A stretch of 50,231 bases of DNA from Natronococcus pandeyae (lineage in GTDB: Archaea > Halobacteriota > Halobacteria > Halobacteriales > Natrialbaceae). Position 1 is the stretch's first letter. Each line of letters opens with the position of its first letter. Positions 37,101 through 45,388 of this stretch are shown here, piece by piece. A program made the translations under genes and the position numbers. The notes under the pieces are model-generated. The model made no database searches. It worked only from the letters and a program-made list of their open reading frames with translations, and had not been told where the DNA came from. The DNA lies in NCBI RefSeq assembly GCF_008122205.1, contig NZ_PHNJ01000023.1, positions 1 through 50,231 of the forward strand, given 5' to 3'.

Positions 37101-38681
37101 GTCGGCCTCTTCCCACACGACAGTGGTGAGATAGTACTCTCCGGTGGGAGCATCAGTAGGGACAGACCACCTGAGGTCGACAGTCGTGGCGTCACCGGGG
37201 TCGAGCGTCACCATCTCGCCCGGGGTGTGGTAGAACTCACCGTCGGGTCTCTCGGCAGACAGGCCGACGAAAAACTCGTGAGGCTCGCGACCGCGCTCGT
37301 ATTCGACGGAAATCTCTACCGGGAGTTCGTCGCCCTGTTCGACAGTGTCCCTGTCGACCTCGAAGTCGGTGATCGCTGCGACCAGCCGGACAATTTCGAC
37401 GTCCGCTGGTGCGACTATGTCAACGAAAGGTTCTATAACGTCACGATTGTCAGACAGGCGTGGATCCCACTCGCTGACGATGCTCATGCCCATTTCGTAC
37501 TCGTTACCGATGTGCTCCTCTGAGAATTCATACTCGAGCGAGACTGGTGTCATGGTTTCTTCGGTGGTTTCGTACGGCGCCGGCATCGAGAACGAGTCCT
37601 CTTCGACAGTCTCCCAGTCCGATCCAATGGTCTCCCTCTCGGAAGTGTTGATGCCCCTGATCCAGAATTCGACGTCGACATTGCCCTCGTCGCTCAACCC
37701 GAGGTTGCGAACCGGTCTCGCCAGACGGATTGTGTCTTCTTCGGCGACCACCCTTAGTGGGGTGTCCTCGTCCGCGGCCTGCTTGCCGTTTATCTCTATG
37801 ACTGTCGACACGTCTTCGTCTCGGTGGTACACACCAGAATCGAAGACGGGAATCGGGATGTCGTCCGGCGAATCGTCATCGTCGCGTTTGTTGTTATTTA
37901 CCCACTCGTACCGGCCGTCCTCGTCGAACCAGACGCCTCTCCACCCGAGCAAAGGGATGTTACTCGACTGAATCGAGACAATCTGACCGTCGTCGTTTAA
38001 GAGCGGACCGCCGCTGAACCCCCCCGTTTCTCCTTCCTCGTCCCAGCCATCGTCTGTTTCAAGATCGTAGGCATGTCTCCCTGAACCAACAACGTGGGCG
38101 ATCCCACTCCCTTCAGCAGGCACGCGCCACATCGTATTACTAGGTGACGCTGATATGGGATAGCCGACCAATGACAGCTCTTGCTCGAATACCTCCTCAT
38201 CTCTGTCAGCAGCCGGATAGATATCCCGCGAGCCTGCCCCAACGTCACGGCCGACGTTTCGGTCGAGGACTAGAAGCGCGACGTCGTATTCCCAACTTTC
38301 CTCCCTGTGGTCATCGTGGATGATAATTTCGTCGACGTCCGCTTTATCGAAAGGATAGTATTCTTGGCCGTCTTTACCAGGGTATACCGTAATTTGGTGA
38401 GCATTGTGGTCCTCAACGGTGTGGGCCGCGGTCAGGACGTGAAACTCGTCGATGAGAACGCCGCTTCCGTTCTGGCGGAATTGTCCCTCGTCTGTCAGAA
38501 CTTCGTCTGGCAGATCTACTAGTACGATTTCGGACCAATTTTCGGTTGCAGTAATCTGTTCCGGGTTGTCTGGAACGGTTTGTTCGCGAGCGGCAACTGG
38601 TGTTGGATGCGTCGCGACCATCGCCGACGCGGCCGTGAGCTGCATGAGCCGCCGCCGGCTGATCTCAGTGTTCTTAATCAT
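34158..38681 (-). CDS. Giant exported protein 2: trypsin/V8-like protease with Ig/CARDB modules
   Basis: 1507 residues. Tat signal ISRRRLMQLTAASAMVATHPTPVAA. The protease domain (about 45-270) has the full triad: His87 in LTAAHTVED, Asp133 in EYDVALLVLD, Ser223 in GGFSGGPLL. This is the glutamyl-endopeptidase/V8-like branch of the trypsin superfamily. Several sandwich domains follow (about 430-560, 690-1000), with motifs such as PTVDEMDPAESIPASPGDTVQLELDVSDPDGALD and its repeat near APTIEEMTTEPGADETV. Residues about 1087-1407 are the module shared with giant 1, including CARDB, and 1408-1507 are an acidic Pro/Glu tail. Probably an active secreted protease tethered by its tail; target unknown. 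Confidence 0.9.
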   Translation of the reverse strand: MIKNTEISRRRLMQLTAASAMVATHPTPVAAREQTVPDNPEQITATENWSEIVLVDLPDEVLTDEGQFRQNGSGVLIDEFHVLTAAHTVEDHNAHQITVYPGKDGQEYYPFDKADVDEIIIHDDHREESWEYDVALLVLDRNVGRDVGAGSRDIYPAADRDEEVFEQELSLVGYPISASPSNTMWRVPAEGSGIAHVVGSGRHAYDLETDDGWDEEGETGGFSGGPLLNDDGQIVSIQSSNIPLLGWRGVWFDEDGRYEWVNNNKRDDDDSPDDIPIPVFDSGVYHRDEDVSTVIEINGKQAADEDTPLRVVAEEDTIRLARPVRNLGLSDEGNVDVEFWIRGINTSERETIGSDWETVEEDSFSMPAPYETTEETMTPVSLEYEFSEEHIGNEYEMGMSIVSEWDPRLSDNRDVIEPFVDIVAPADVEIVRLVAAITDFEVDRDTVEQGDELPVEISVEYERGREPHEFFVGLSAERPDGEFYHTPGEMVTLDPGDATTVDLRWSVPTDAPTGEYYLTTVVWEEADPADLETELDREWTDEPVEVVEDEEEDDPEEEDEPNDEEGDEEDALSLERVIPAQEELAVEPDTELLFEVGPGDLDEFPDEAIEWYVDGEPYDELFTGLAGGALQFRANLHQGHTPDHEFAIYPFDTERDEPYEIEAIATDEQGREAAAEWRVRVDPDGIAAPTVDEMDPAESIPASPGDTVQLELDVSDPDGALDMVVWHHVHLTSDPQIRIYEDVTNVDGNDDTASVSLEIQDDSWPNADIVDEHGALTNVGWRVEEDDEDVDRDITVEPGTELLFETDAGGDPNEVEWYVGDEGPESEIFMLGYHEHTGNAAFSRTFESTGTYEVSAALPDGDDLETWFVAVEDGGASAPTIEEMTTEPGADETVHADYSVEVTVAAQDPEGSLDRVLWQEGQNQVDIHDETAVSGETDTATIEVTGPGGWLSAGYPTLAVAITEDGRISDVESDDGPDVRPPFGVEIGETTDPVTAGDELEVDVEVENESSFASPGYPEYPEDQQEIELELDGDPVDAETVELEREESTTITLRSELDPDATGDLEVIVRSPVDEDSATVTIDEVEDDDFEVDFVDCTRAEVTGTFEDGAPIGADTIFYTDTGVGTTRVSDFLEIGDHVEAPFTDMIVFEVGEESGVSEAEHGATVTVEDRGEFGTVITGISSPEGFDGATADYRNPDWEACRDEVRPERPSLSIEDVNPIEAGRFEVTFQYENPNDGPISNDWEFIEGTTDDEPVTELEPGEHSFTVEWTPESDDEQLIWEVGLSSFDYDEPVRAETQPAGEYIVGEPELAVMIIDINAPVNAGDFLEVTAEIENTGDTDTTQEIDLIVGHDPERLDSETVSIAAGESETITLGYETPLVDNDQEFPVRVESDDDADEQNVLVYGTAEEEEPPDEELPEEAEELPEEEPPEEEEPPEEDLPDEEPTEEDFPEEEPEPPEEDEQPAEEEQPPGVEEDQPAEDEVPDADPVGEPPAEEDEVLEEGSFE

Positions 38682-39353
38682 TGGTGGTGAGATGCAAAAG
38701 AAACGTCCAAAGCACGCGATTGAATCTCGATTCTGCTCGCCAGCACCGACTGTCTACGTATTCTCTGACTTGGTCCGATCCAAACGAACTGATGGTACGG
38801 CCAGCGTACAAATATTGGAGTTCGCCTCTGGCGGACGAGTCTACGTCATCAACGGTCCATGCCTCTCTCCCATCACTCCTAGTCCCCCCATTATTCGTGG
38901 CGACCATCCTCCCTCCGGCGGCGAGGGAACTATCACGCCGCATAGTAGAGACTCCGCTGAGAGACCCCTTAGTCACATTCAGTGACTGGCAGACATCCCA
39001 CGTTCGATAAACAGGGGGTGTTCAGATATCAAAACTCGAATGACTCTGACTGCGCTCGATAGAAGGCAAACTCGCGTTCCGTCCACTCGCGAACGGTATC
39101 GGATTACATCTCGGTGAATCTCGAGGCATCCTCTCGCTGATCAGGGTTCTTGTTCTGTCCGATATTATCTCATCCGTACTGTTCTCCAGCGGTCCCGGAA
39201 TATTCGAGGACAGATTGGAGTCCTGAAAGGAGTGATTGCCGTAATCAACCCGTAGAATAAGAGCTGAAGCTAGTTTTTGCTGTCCTAGTCTCTCACCTCG
39301 AATCACCAGTCAGCAAGAGGTACAAAGCTACCGTAGTGAACCGTACCGATAGC
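38682..39353. other. Gap upstream of giant protein 2
   Basis: About 670 bases. Open frames on both strands (for example 38674-38976 and 39022-39306 minus) have Ser/Arg-rich, non-acidic products and no recognisable domain. It should hold the promoter of giant protein 2 but no clear TATA box was identified. No copy of the intergenic element was seen. Confidence 0.4.
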
Positions 39354-39500
39354 TCACCACTCGTAGTACGCGACCTCTTCGAATCCACACTCGCGGCACT
39401 CGTCGACGTCTTCCGAGAATTTCACACCGCAGATGCGGCATTCGTACAGCACGACATCGCTGTCGTCGGTCAGTTCGGTGAGTGACTCGAGGAGTGTCAT
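39354..39500 (-). CDS. 48-aa zinc-ribbon mini-protein
   Basis: MTLLESLTELTDDSDVVLYECRICGVKFSEDVDECRECGFEEVAYYEW. Two CxxC knuckles (Cys21/Cys24, Cys35/Cys38) make a compact zinc ribbon. The open frame extends 22 codons further (to 39566) but the family start is the ATG at 39500, as shown by the paralogue at 30.7 kb. It lies 174 bases downstream of giant protein 3 on the same strand, repeating the arrangement at giant protein 1. Confidence 0.72.
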   Translation of the reverse strand: MTLLESLTELTDDSDVVLYECRICGVKFSEDVDECRECGFEEVAYYEW

Positions 39501-39674
39501 CGTCGTCTTTTCCCCTCCCTGTCGCCGGTGGCGATTGTGGGACGTGTCCCCGAGTCTACTCGGCAAGACAACGGCTGGTCCACTACAGGATCGTCTCGGA
39601 GCCCGAGACCCGGTCTCCCTGCTCGAGTCTGGAGCACGGTACTCACCATCCCCGTGAAACGGTTGCTCGATTGG

Positions 39675-42600
39675 TCATCCAAACCACCCTTGTGGCGGTT
39701 CCTCTGCTTGGTCGTCTTCCTGTTGCGTCTCGTCTCCGGGCGGTTCCGTGTCGTCCGGTGGTTCTTCGTCCCCGTCGCCAGACTCCGGCGCGTCCGGCGG
39801 CTGATCTTCCTCGGTTGGGTCCGCATCGTCTGGCGACACCTCGTCCGGTCCATCCTCCGCTTCCCCGGGATCGTCTCCAGGCGGTTCGTCCTCCGCTTCT
39901 CCAGGTTCTTCCTCCTCGTCGCCGGGCCCCGGCGCGTCCGGCGGCTGCTCATCCTCGTCCGGCTCCGCGTCGTCCGGATCCTCCGGATCCTCTTCCTCTT
40001 CGTCTGGATCCGGAGGTTCCTCTTCTTCCTCCATCTCCGTACCGGAAACGAGAACGGTCCGTTCGTCGGCGTCGTCCTCGCTCTCGATCCGAATCAGGAG
40101 TTCCTGATCGTCGTCGGCCAGCGGCGGTTCGTACTCGAAATCGATCGGCTCCGTCTCGCCTCCGGGGAGCGTCACGTCTTGGCTATCCACCGATTCGCCG
40201 TCCACGGAGAAGTCGATCGTCTGTGTCACTTCTTCGTCACCGACGTTCTCGATCGTAGCGGTCACCTCGAGGACGTCCCCTGCGTCGATCGGATCAGTAA
40301 CGCTGGTGAGTTCGACGGTGAATTCTGCCGGCTCCGCCCCCTCGGTTACTTCGACGGTCGTCGTCGCTTCGTCGTCGTCGCTTCGAACCGTGATCTCGAG
40401 CTCACCGACGTCCTCGTCGGTCGTCTCGTACGTGAACTCCAGCGTCGTCTCCTCACCTCCCTCGAGGTCGATCGTGTCGGCGTCGACTGCCTCCTGGTCG
40501 CCGACGTCGATGGCGATCTCCTCTGTCGCTTCCTCGTCACCGACGTTCTCGACCACGGCACTCACGACGAGTTCGTCCCCCGCCTCGATTGGATCGGTGG
40601 TATCACTGAGTTCGACGGTAAACTCTGCCGCATCCGGCTCCTCGGTGACTTCGACGGTCGCCGTCGCTTCCTCCTCGTCGCTCCGAACGGCGATCTCGAG
40701 GTCGCCGACGTCCTCGTCGGTCGTCTCGTACGCGAGTTCTAGCGTCGTCGTTTCGCCCCCCTCGAGATCGATCGTCTCGGTATCGACACCCTCCTGTTCG
40801 TCGACGTCGAGGCTGATCTCCCGAGTGAGTTCTTCGTCGTCGGTGTTCTCTAGTTCAGCGGTAACTTCGAGCGTCTCGCCGACCTGTACGGGATCAGTCG
40901 CGTCTATGCTCGTCACTTCGATTACTGCCGGTTCAGCTTCCTCGTCCTCGAGTTCCTCCTCGTCCTCGAACTCCTCTTCGTCTTCGAACTCGTCCGGTTC
41001 GTCTGGGCTCTCTTCGGGTTCGTCGAGCGCGTCCGGATCGTCGAATCCCTCTTCGGCCGTCCCGGACGCCTGTTCCTCGAGTTCCGCCTCGTCGTCGGTG
41101 TCTGCCTCGGCTGCGTAGGTCACCGTCTCCCCGGCCGTGTGCGTGGCGATCGCCTGCAGTTCCTCTTCGGAGACGGGCCGCTCTCGAGCAAGTTCTCCGA
41201 CCGACCGATCCGTGGCCAGAGCAGCGTACTGGAGCTGGCTGGGCGACGCCTCCTGTGCCCGCGACACGACGCCGCTCGAGGTGCCGAAGGCCAGAGCTTG
41301 AACCTGCTGGACGTCTACTTCCTGGGTCTGCACCGCTCCCTGTGCAGTTCCGAGGGTCGCGTATTGGAGCTGTTCGACGGTGACCTCCTGGTGCTGGAGG
41401 ATACCGCTGGCAGCACCCTGGGCCGTGCCCGCTGCTGCGTATTGGAGCTGTTCGACGGTGACCTCCTGGTGCTGGACGATTCCCTGCACGCACCCCTGTG
41501 CGGCGCCACTCGCCACGTACTGGATCTGCTCGACGGTGACCTCCTGATACTGATACACAGCGGAGACCGCTCCCTGTGCCGTGCCCGCAGCCGCGTACTG
41601 GAGCTGCTCGACGGTAACCTCCTGGTGCTGGACGACGCCGGCGATCGCCCCCTGTGCGGCGCCACTCGCTACGGACTGGACCTGTTCGACGGTAACCTCC
41701 TGATACTGGACGATGCCGCTGGCAGCACCCTGTGCCGTGCCTGTTGCGGCGTACTGGATCTGTTCGACGGTGACCTCCTGGTGCTGGACGATCCCCTGTG
41801 CGCATCCTCGTGCGGCACCGCCTGCCAGATACTGGACCTGTTCGACGGTGACCTCCTGATACTGGAACACAGCGGAGACCGCTCCCTGCGCTGCTCCCGC
41901 AGCCACGTGCTGGGCCTGGCGGATGGTGACCTCTTGGTGCTGAGCGACCCCAGAAATCGCTCCCTGTGCGGCACCACTCGCCACGTACTGGATCTGCTCG
42001 ACGGTGACCGCCTGGTACTGAGCGACCGCGCGCGCACACCCCTGTGCGGCTCCGAACGCCGCCACCTGGACCTGACGGACGGTTACGCGCTGTCTCTGGA
42101 TGACCGCCCCTCCACAGGCGCCGAGCGTCGCATACTGGATCTGCTCGACCGTAACCGACTGGTACTGTGAGAGTCCACCCGCTACCGATCCGGTTACCGC
42201 GGGTCTGATGGCCTCGACAGGCGATCTAGCCCGCGTTTCTCCCACGAGTGCCGCGGCGCCCGTAACAAGCGTCGACAGCAGCGGTTCGTCGTCGAAATCC
42301 GATTCAAGCGGCTCCGGCGGCAGCAACGCCCCCTCGACCGCACCAGCTACCGCTGCCCGGATTTTGTCGGTGTCTGCCTCAGAGTATCGGGCCGCTCCCT
42401 CGAGAGCGCTCTCCTCGGCGGCCGTCTGCTGTTCGGCCGTTACGTCGACGCCCTCTTGTTGCGCTGCCTCGACGCCGTCTGCAACGCCGGCTTCGACGGC
42501 AACTGCCACGTCGTCGGGTACCTCTTCGTCCCCTTCTGGCAACTCGTCTTCCTGTGCGAACGCGGGCGGGAGCTGCGTGGCCGCTATTGCTCCCGCCCCT

Positions 42601-42719
42601 AGTTGGAGTACTGACCGCCTTTCCATCAGTGACCGCGGCGGGTCGTCGGATCGAATCAGGTCCCCCTCTCGTGCCTCGTGTCGTTGCTCGTCTCGGTGTT
42701 CCCGCGCGTTATTTGAATC
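39675..42719 (-). CDS. Giant exported protein 3: 26-residue Gln-rich repeats, CARDB x3, acidic tail
   Basis: 1014 residues from the ATG at 42719; an outer ATG at 42761 is in frame. The signal MERRSVLQLGAGAIAATQLPPAFA (residues 32-55) is a Tat peptide with a long n-region, so a start at 42626 is also possible. Residues about 183-462 hold ten to eleven 26-residue repeats of the form QHQEVTVEQLQYAAAGTAQG, alternating QYQ and QHQ, followed by three degenerate units. Three CARDB-like domains start near 599, 703 and 803 (each DP-I/V-x-A/V-G-x-x-LEVTA-x-x-EN). The tail (893-1014) is a run of Glu/Asp/Pro with no anchor. The repeats are likely helical and could form a rod or solenoid. Confidence 0.85.
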   Translation of the reverse strand, partial: DSNNAREHRDEQRHEAREGDLIRSDDPPRSLMERRSVLQLGAGAIAATQLPPAFAQEDELPEGDEEVPDDVAVAVEAGVADGVEAAQQEGVDVTAEQQTAAEESALEGAARYSEADTDKIRAAVAGAVEGALLPPEPLESDFDDEPLLSTLVTGAAALVGETRARSPVEAIRPAVTGSVAGGLSQYQSVTVEQIQYATLGACGGAVIQRQRVTVRQVQVAAFGAAQGCARAVAQYQAVTVEQIQYVASGAAQGAISGVAQHQEVTIRQAQHVAAGAAQGAVSAVFQYQEVTVEQVQYLAGGAARGCAQGIVQHQEVTVEQIQYAATGTAQGAASGIVQYQEVTVEQVQSVASGAAQGAIAGVVQHQEVTVEQLQYAAAGTAQGAVSAVYQYQEVTVEQIQYVASGAAQGCVQGIVQHQEVTVEQLQYAAAGTAQGAASGILQHQEVTVEQLQYATLGTAQGAVQTQEVDVQQVQALAFGTSSGVVSRAQEASPSQLQYAALATDRSVGELARERPVSEEELQAIATHTAGETVTYAAEADTDDEAELEEQASGTAEEGFDDPDALDEPEESPDEPDEFEDEEEFEDEEELEDEEAEPAVIEVTSIDATDPVQVGETLEVTAELENTDDEELTREISLDVDEQEGVDTETIDLEGGETTTLELAYETTDEDVGDLEIAVRSDEEEATATVEVTEEPDAAEFTVELSDTTDPIEAGDELVVSAVVENVGDEEATEEIAIDVGDQEAVDADTIDLEGGEETTLEFTYETTDEDVGELEITVRSDDDEATTTVEVTEGAEPAEFTVELTSVTDPIDAGDVLEVTATIENVGDEEVTQTIDFSVDGESVDSQDVTLPGGETEPIDFEYEPPLADDDQELLIRIESEDDADERTVLVSGTEMEEEEEPPDPDEEEEDPEDPDDAEPDEDEQPPDAPGPGDEEEEPGEAEDEPPGDDPGEAEDGPDEVSPDDADPTEEDQPPDAPESGDGDEEPPDDTEPPGDETQQEDDQAEEPPQGWFG
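41334..42171 (-). repeat. Tandem 78-bp coding repeats of giant protein 3
   Basis: About eleven in-frame units of 78 bp, each with CAGGAGGTCACCGTCGAACA or a near variant on the minus strand. Adjacent units are not identical but QYQ and QHQ types alternate, pointing to duplication of two-unit blocks. This is coding, not a CRISPR array. Confidence 0.8.
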
Positions 42720-43111
42720 CATAGCTCTCTTGTTCATTCGATCATAGATTTTGTATTTCACCTGACACTGGTTGTCGGGGTTTCTCCGGGGAGTTATCGG
42801 GCGGATTGGGTCTCTTTGGACTCAACCACCCGTATTCTCTCCCGCAGAGTAGTCCAATTCTGAGTGGGAAGATGGCTGGACGGCTGGCGATTACTGTTGA
42901 TTGTCTCATGTGAATCTGCCCTTTCATCCTGGCCGCGATGCAAACGTGAGCGAGCAGTGTCGACGAGTGTCTGCTGGAGTTCGGTAACGGAAGTCGCGTA
43001 CCTGGCGAGGTTCGCGCCACTCACCCCACTCATACTTTGGCATATCAGCCAGAAACGGAAAGTTATATTCGGTGTTCGGAGAACACCCCTTGTCTGACGG
43101 ATGGGGGGTGA
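42720..43111. other. Gap upstream of giant protein 3
   Basis: No convincing gene; frames at 42742-43020 and 42794-43033 (minus) are Arg/Ser-rich shadows. The promoter of giant protein 3 should lie here; no clear TATA box was identified. Confidence 0.35.
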
Positions 43112-43906
43112 TCACTCGTTAGAAGCGAACGGTTTCGCCTGCGTCAGATAGTGGTCGTAAGTCTGCTCGGCCCACTCACGGACTTCCTCCGCGTCGGTTT
43201 CGACGAGTGCCTTTGGGGTGCCATCGTCGTCTTCGACTCCGATCTGGACACACTCCTCAAAGAGGCCCAGATAGAAGCGAATCTCGCGGTCCGAAACGAA
43301 TAGGTTACAGTTTCCCGACGCAAGCATTTCGTCGAGTAGCTCCTTGTATCCCCGCCGGTTCAGGACCGTCTGTGCAAGCCGCTCGCTAATCACGATCTCG
43401 TGTTGGTACCCGGCCTCGACGGTACAATCGTACGCGACTGTCATCGCCGGAAGTCCGACGGCCGGAAGCAGCCCCCGGAACCGGTCCGCGTTCTCCATGA
43501 CTTCGATGTGACGGTTCACCGGTGCGTATGGATCGTTCGAATCCGAGGTGATGATCGTCGCGTCCTCGAGTGCGCGCATGTCGAACTCAAGTTCATCGTC
43601 GGGAAACCACCGTACGAACGGTCGAAGGCGTTCAAGAACGTCCACCGTTTTCAACGCTGGCAGGACGTCCTCGACGACGACTTCGCCAAAGGCCGTAATC
43701 TCACAGGTGCGTCCCGTAATCGTAATCAGGTCTCGTTCTTCGAGGGCGTTCACGTTCCGTCGAACCGTCACTCGAGATGCATCGATCCGATCCCTCAGTT
43801 CGCGTTTCTGCAGTTCGCCGTTTTCGTACAGGAGTTCCAGGATGCGAACCCGGACCGGTGACTGCGTGAGGAAATGCACGCCCTCGATCGCAGTTGCGTT
43901 TGACAT
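43112..43906 (-). CDS. FilR1/DUF1724-like transcriptional regulator (copy 3)
   Basis: 264 residues from the ATG at 43906 (MSNATAIEGVHFL); 13 more codons are open upstream. The winged helix is VHFLTQSPVRVRILELLYENGELQKRELRDRIDASRVTVRRNVNALEERDLI. The C-terminal domain has LRPFVRWFPDDELEFDMRALEDATIIT and ends ECVQIGVEDDDGTPKALVETDAEEVREWAEQTYDHYL, like copies 1 and 2 (CTETRALRAWVDTDAPEAREWARTVFERY). It is the most diverged of the three. It is encoded upstream of the giant-protein block on the same strand and might regulate it. Confidence 0.84.
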   Translation of the reverse strand: MSNATAIEGVHFLTQSPVRVRILELLYENGELQKRELRDRIDASRVTVRRNVNALEERDLITITGRTCEITAFGEVVVEDVLPALKTVDVLERLRPFVRWFPDDELEFDMRALEDATIITSDSNDPYAPVNRHIEVMENADRFRGLLPAVGLPAMTVAYDCTVEAGYQHEIVISERLAQTVLNRRGYKELLDEMLASGNCNLFVSDREIRFYLGLFEECVQIGVEDDDGTPKALVETDAEEVREWAEQTYDHYLTQAKPFASNE

Positions 43907-44291
43907 AGTTGTAACCCACCCCGATATCCATCCCTTTGTTGCCAACCTAATTTAATTTGATTAACGTTATCCGAACATAGTCATGTGAAATATTATTGCA
44001 TCGGTTACATAACGACATGATCCGTCGCGATACAGTACACGTTCAATAAAAACACGAGAGACAGTTTCACCGATATCATCCTTTTGACCGCAGGTTATGA
44101 CTGTCGGCGCTCAGTGACCGCCGTGAATGCCGAGTAACATAGCGGCCGCATGAAATCGTCGTATGTGGCTCGAGGAGGGAATTGCAGACGTAGCGGTAGG
44201 AATCTTCTTAGGAAAGAGGACCGTCGATTCGAGAATGTTGGGATCGGAGGCAGCTGCGTCCGGTGCTGACGCCTTACCGCCTACGATCTCA
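43907..44291. other. Gap with regulator promoter
   Basis: AT-rich stretch near 43940-43990 (AATTTAATTTGATTAACG) probably holds the promoter of the 43.1 kb regulator (minus-strand TATA near 43955). The frames at 44111-44308 (minus) and 44163-44399 (plus) show no domain and are not called. Confidence 0.4.
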
Positions 44292-44714
44292 TTATCCGCG
44301 GTGTGCAATTCCGATATTGAGAGCGGAATTCGAACACGACAGCCCGGTGATTCGACCGGTGAACCAGAGCGTTCGTCGCTGACCTGCTGGTACGTGTAAT
44401 GTCTCGCTCGAGGGCAATAGCTGTGTATTCTGTACGTGCCGGTCCGGTGATACCCTTCCAGTCACGCTGAGACTCACTTCTCCGCTACTCCCTGAACAGG
44501 CTTGGACGGTCAGGGCTCCGGTTGACCAGTCTTCAGGCGTGAGCGCTGCATCGCTACATCCGCGTGTTTCAACTTGGCCGTCGTCCTGTCGTGCTGCCGC
44601 CGTCCCCGCGCTGGTTAACGCTGTACCCGTAAGTGCGCCCATTGCTGCGAGCACTGATCGCCGTTGTGGATCCGCTCTCGAATCGTCTTCTGTGGAGGAA
44701 TTCTGTGGCCCCAT
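44292..44714 (-). CDS. Small Tat-exported protein
   Basis: 140 residues from the ATG at 44714 (MGPQNSSTEDDSRADPQRRSVLAAMGALTGTALTSAGTAAA), a twin-arginine signal with a long acidic n-region. The mature part (CSDAALTPEDWSTGALTVQACSGSSGEVSLSVTGRVSPDRHVQNTQLLPSSETLHVPAGQRRTLWFTG) is a short beta-sandwich-like domain with three Cys. An upstream ATG at 44759 is less likely. No lipobox, so probably released. Function unknown. Confidence 0.62.
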   Translation of the reverse strand: MGPQNSSTEDDSRADPQRRSVLAAMGALTGTALTSAGTAAARQDDGQVETRGCSDAALTPEDWSTGALTVQACSGSSGEVSLSVTGRVSPDRHVQNTQLLPSSETLHVPAGQRRTLWFTGRITGLSCSNSALNIGIAHRG

Positions 44715-45110
44715 TGATGCGTAGCACCATTTGGTTACTACGAGTGGTGGTGTCATCAATCTATCACGTGTTTGTTGAACACCCCTTGACGATCGAACAC
44801 CCCCTATTCAGCGGACACGAAATGTCCTCTACTCACGGAATGTGATTAAATGGGCTATTAGCGGTAGTATCAACTATGCATCAACAGGGCTGCCTTGTCG
44901 CCAGGGAAATCTGTCGGTCACGAACAGTGAGGGAACGTGGGAGAACAAGCAAGCGAGGAATGGTGACTGTATCGGTAATCGAATAACGCGGAGAGGAGTA
45001 GCAAAAGATGCTCTTCTGACTCGTCACTGATAACAGCGGCGAGAAGACCAAATATATGACTGGTCATTCTTGGCGAATCCTGTCGCTGTAAGTGTAACCG
45101 CTACTCGTAA
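44715..45110. other. Gap without recognised gene
   Basis: Frames of 60-70 codons exist but lack family features. Nothing else was recognised. Confidence 0.35.
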
Positions 45111-45285
45111 CTACGGATCGACTATGGGGTGCTCAAGTAGTTGATAAGGATCTGGTGGCCAAAACAGCACGTGTCCGAGCTGATCCTCCAGATCGCCGTA
45201 CCGATTTGGTGGCACCATTCTCTCGAGAAACGCATCTGTGCATAGAATAGCGTCTGTCTCTCCTCGATGACGGACAGAACAACGG
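45111..45285 (-). pseudogene. C-terminal gene fragment
   Basis: The minus strand reads RHRGETDAILCTDAFLERMVPPNRYGDLEDQLGHVLFWPPDPYQLLEHPIVDP before a TAG at 45111. The acidic, ordered reading looks like the end of a real protein, but a stop precedes it by a few codons and no start is available. Family not recognised. Confidence 0.4.
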
Positions 45286-45388
45286 GATTACGGCGTTCGC
45301 TGGCCGTCCGGAACAACATTCTTACGCGGTGTAGTTGGCTGGATCACAACGGGGCACCACCAGCACTCGCTGCATCTCTCAAGGGGGT

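Noticed and set aside
39528-40742. 404-codon plus-strand frame, Arg/Val/Leu-rich
   Set aside because: Antisense to the CARDB and tail part of giant protein 3, which has a Tat signal and clear domains.
41334-42171. CRISPR array from regular repeats
   Set aside because: The 78-bp units are in-frame coding repeats with no distinct spacers.
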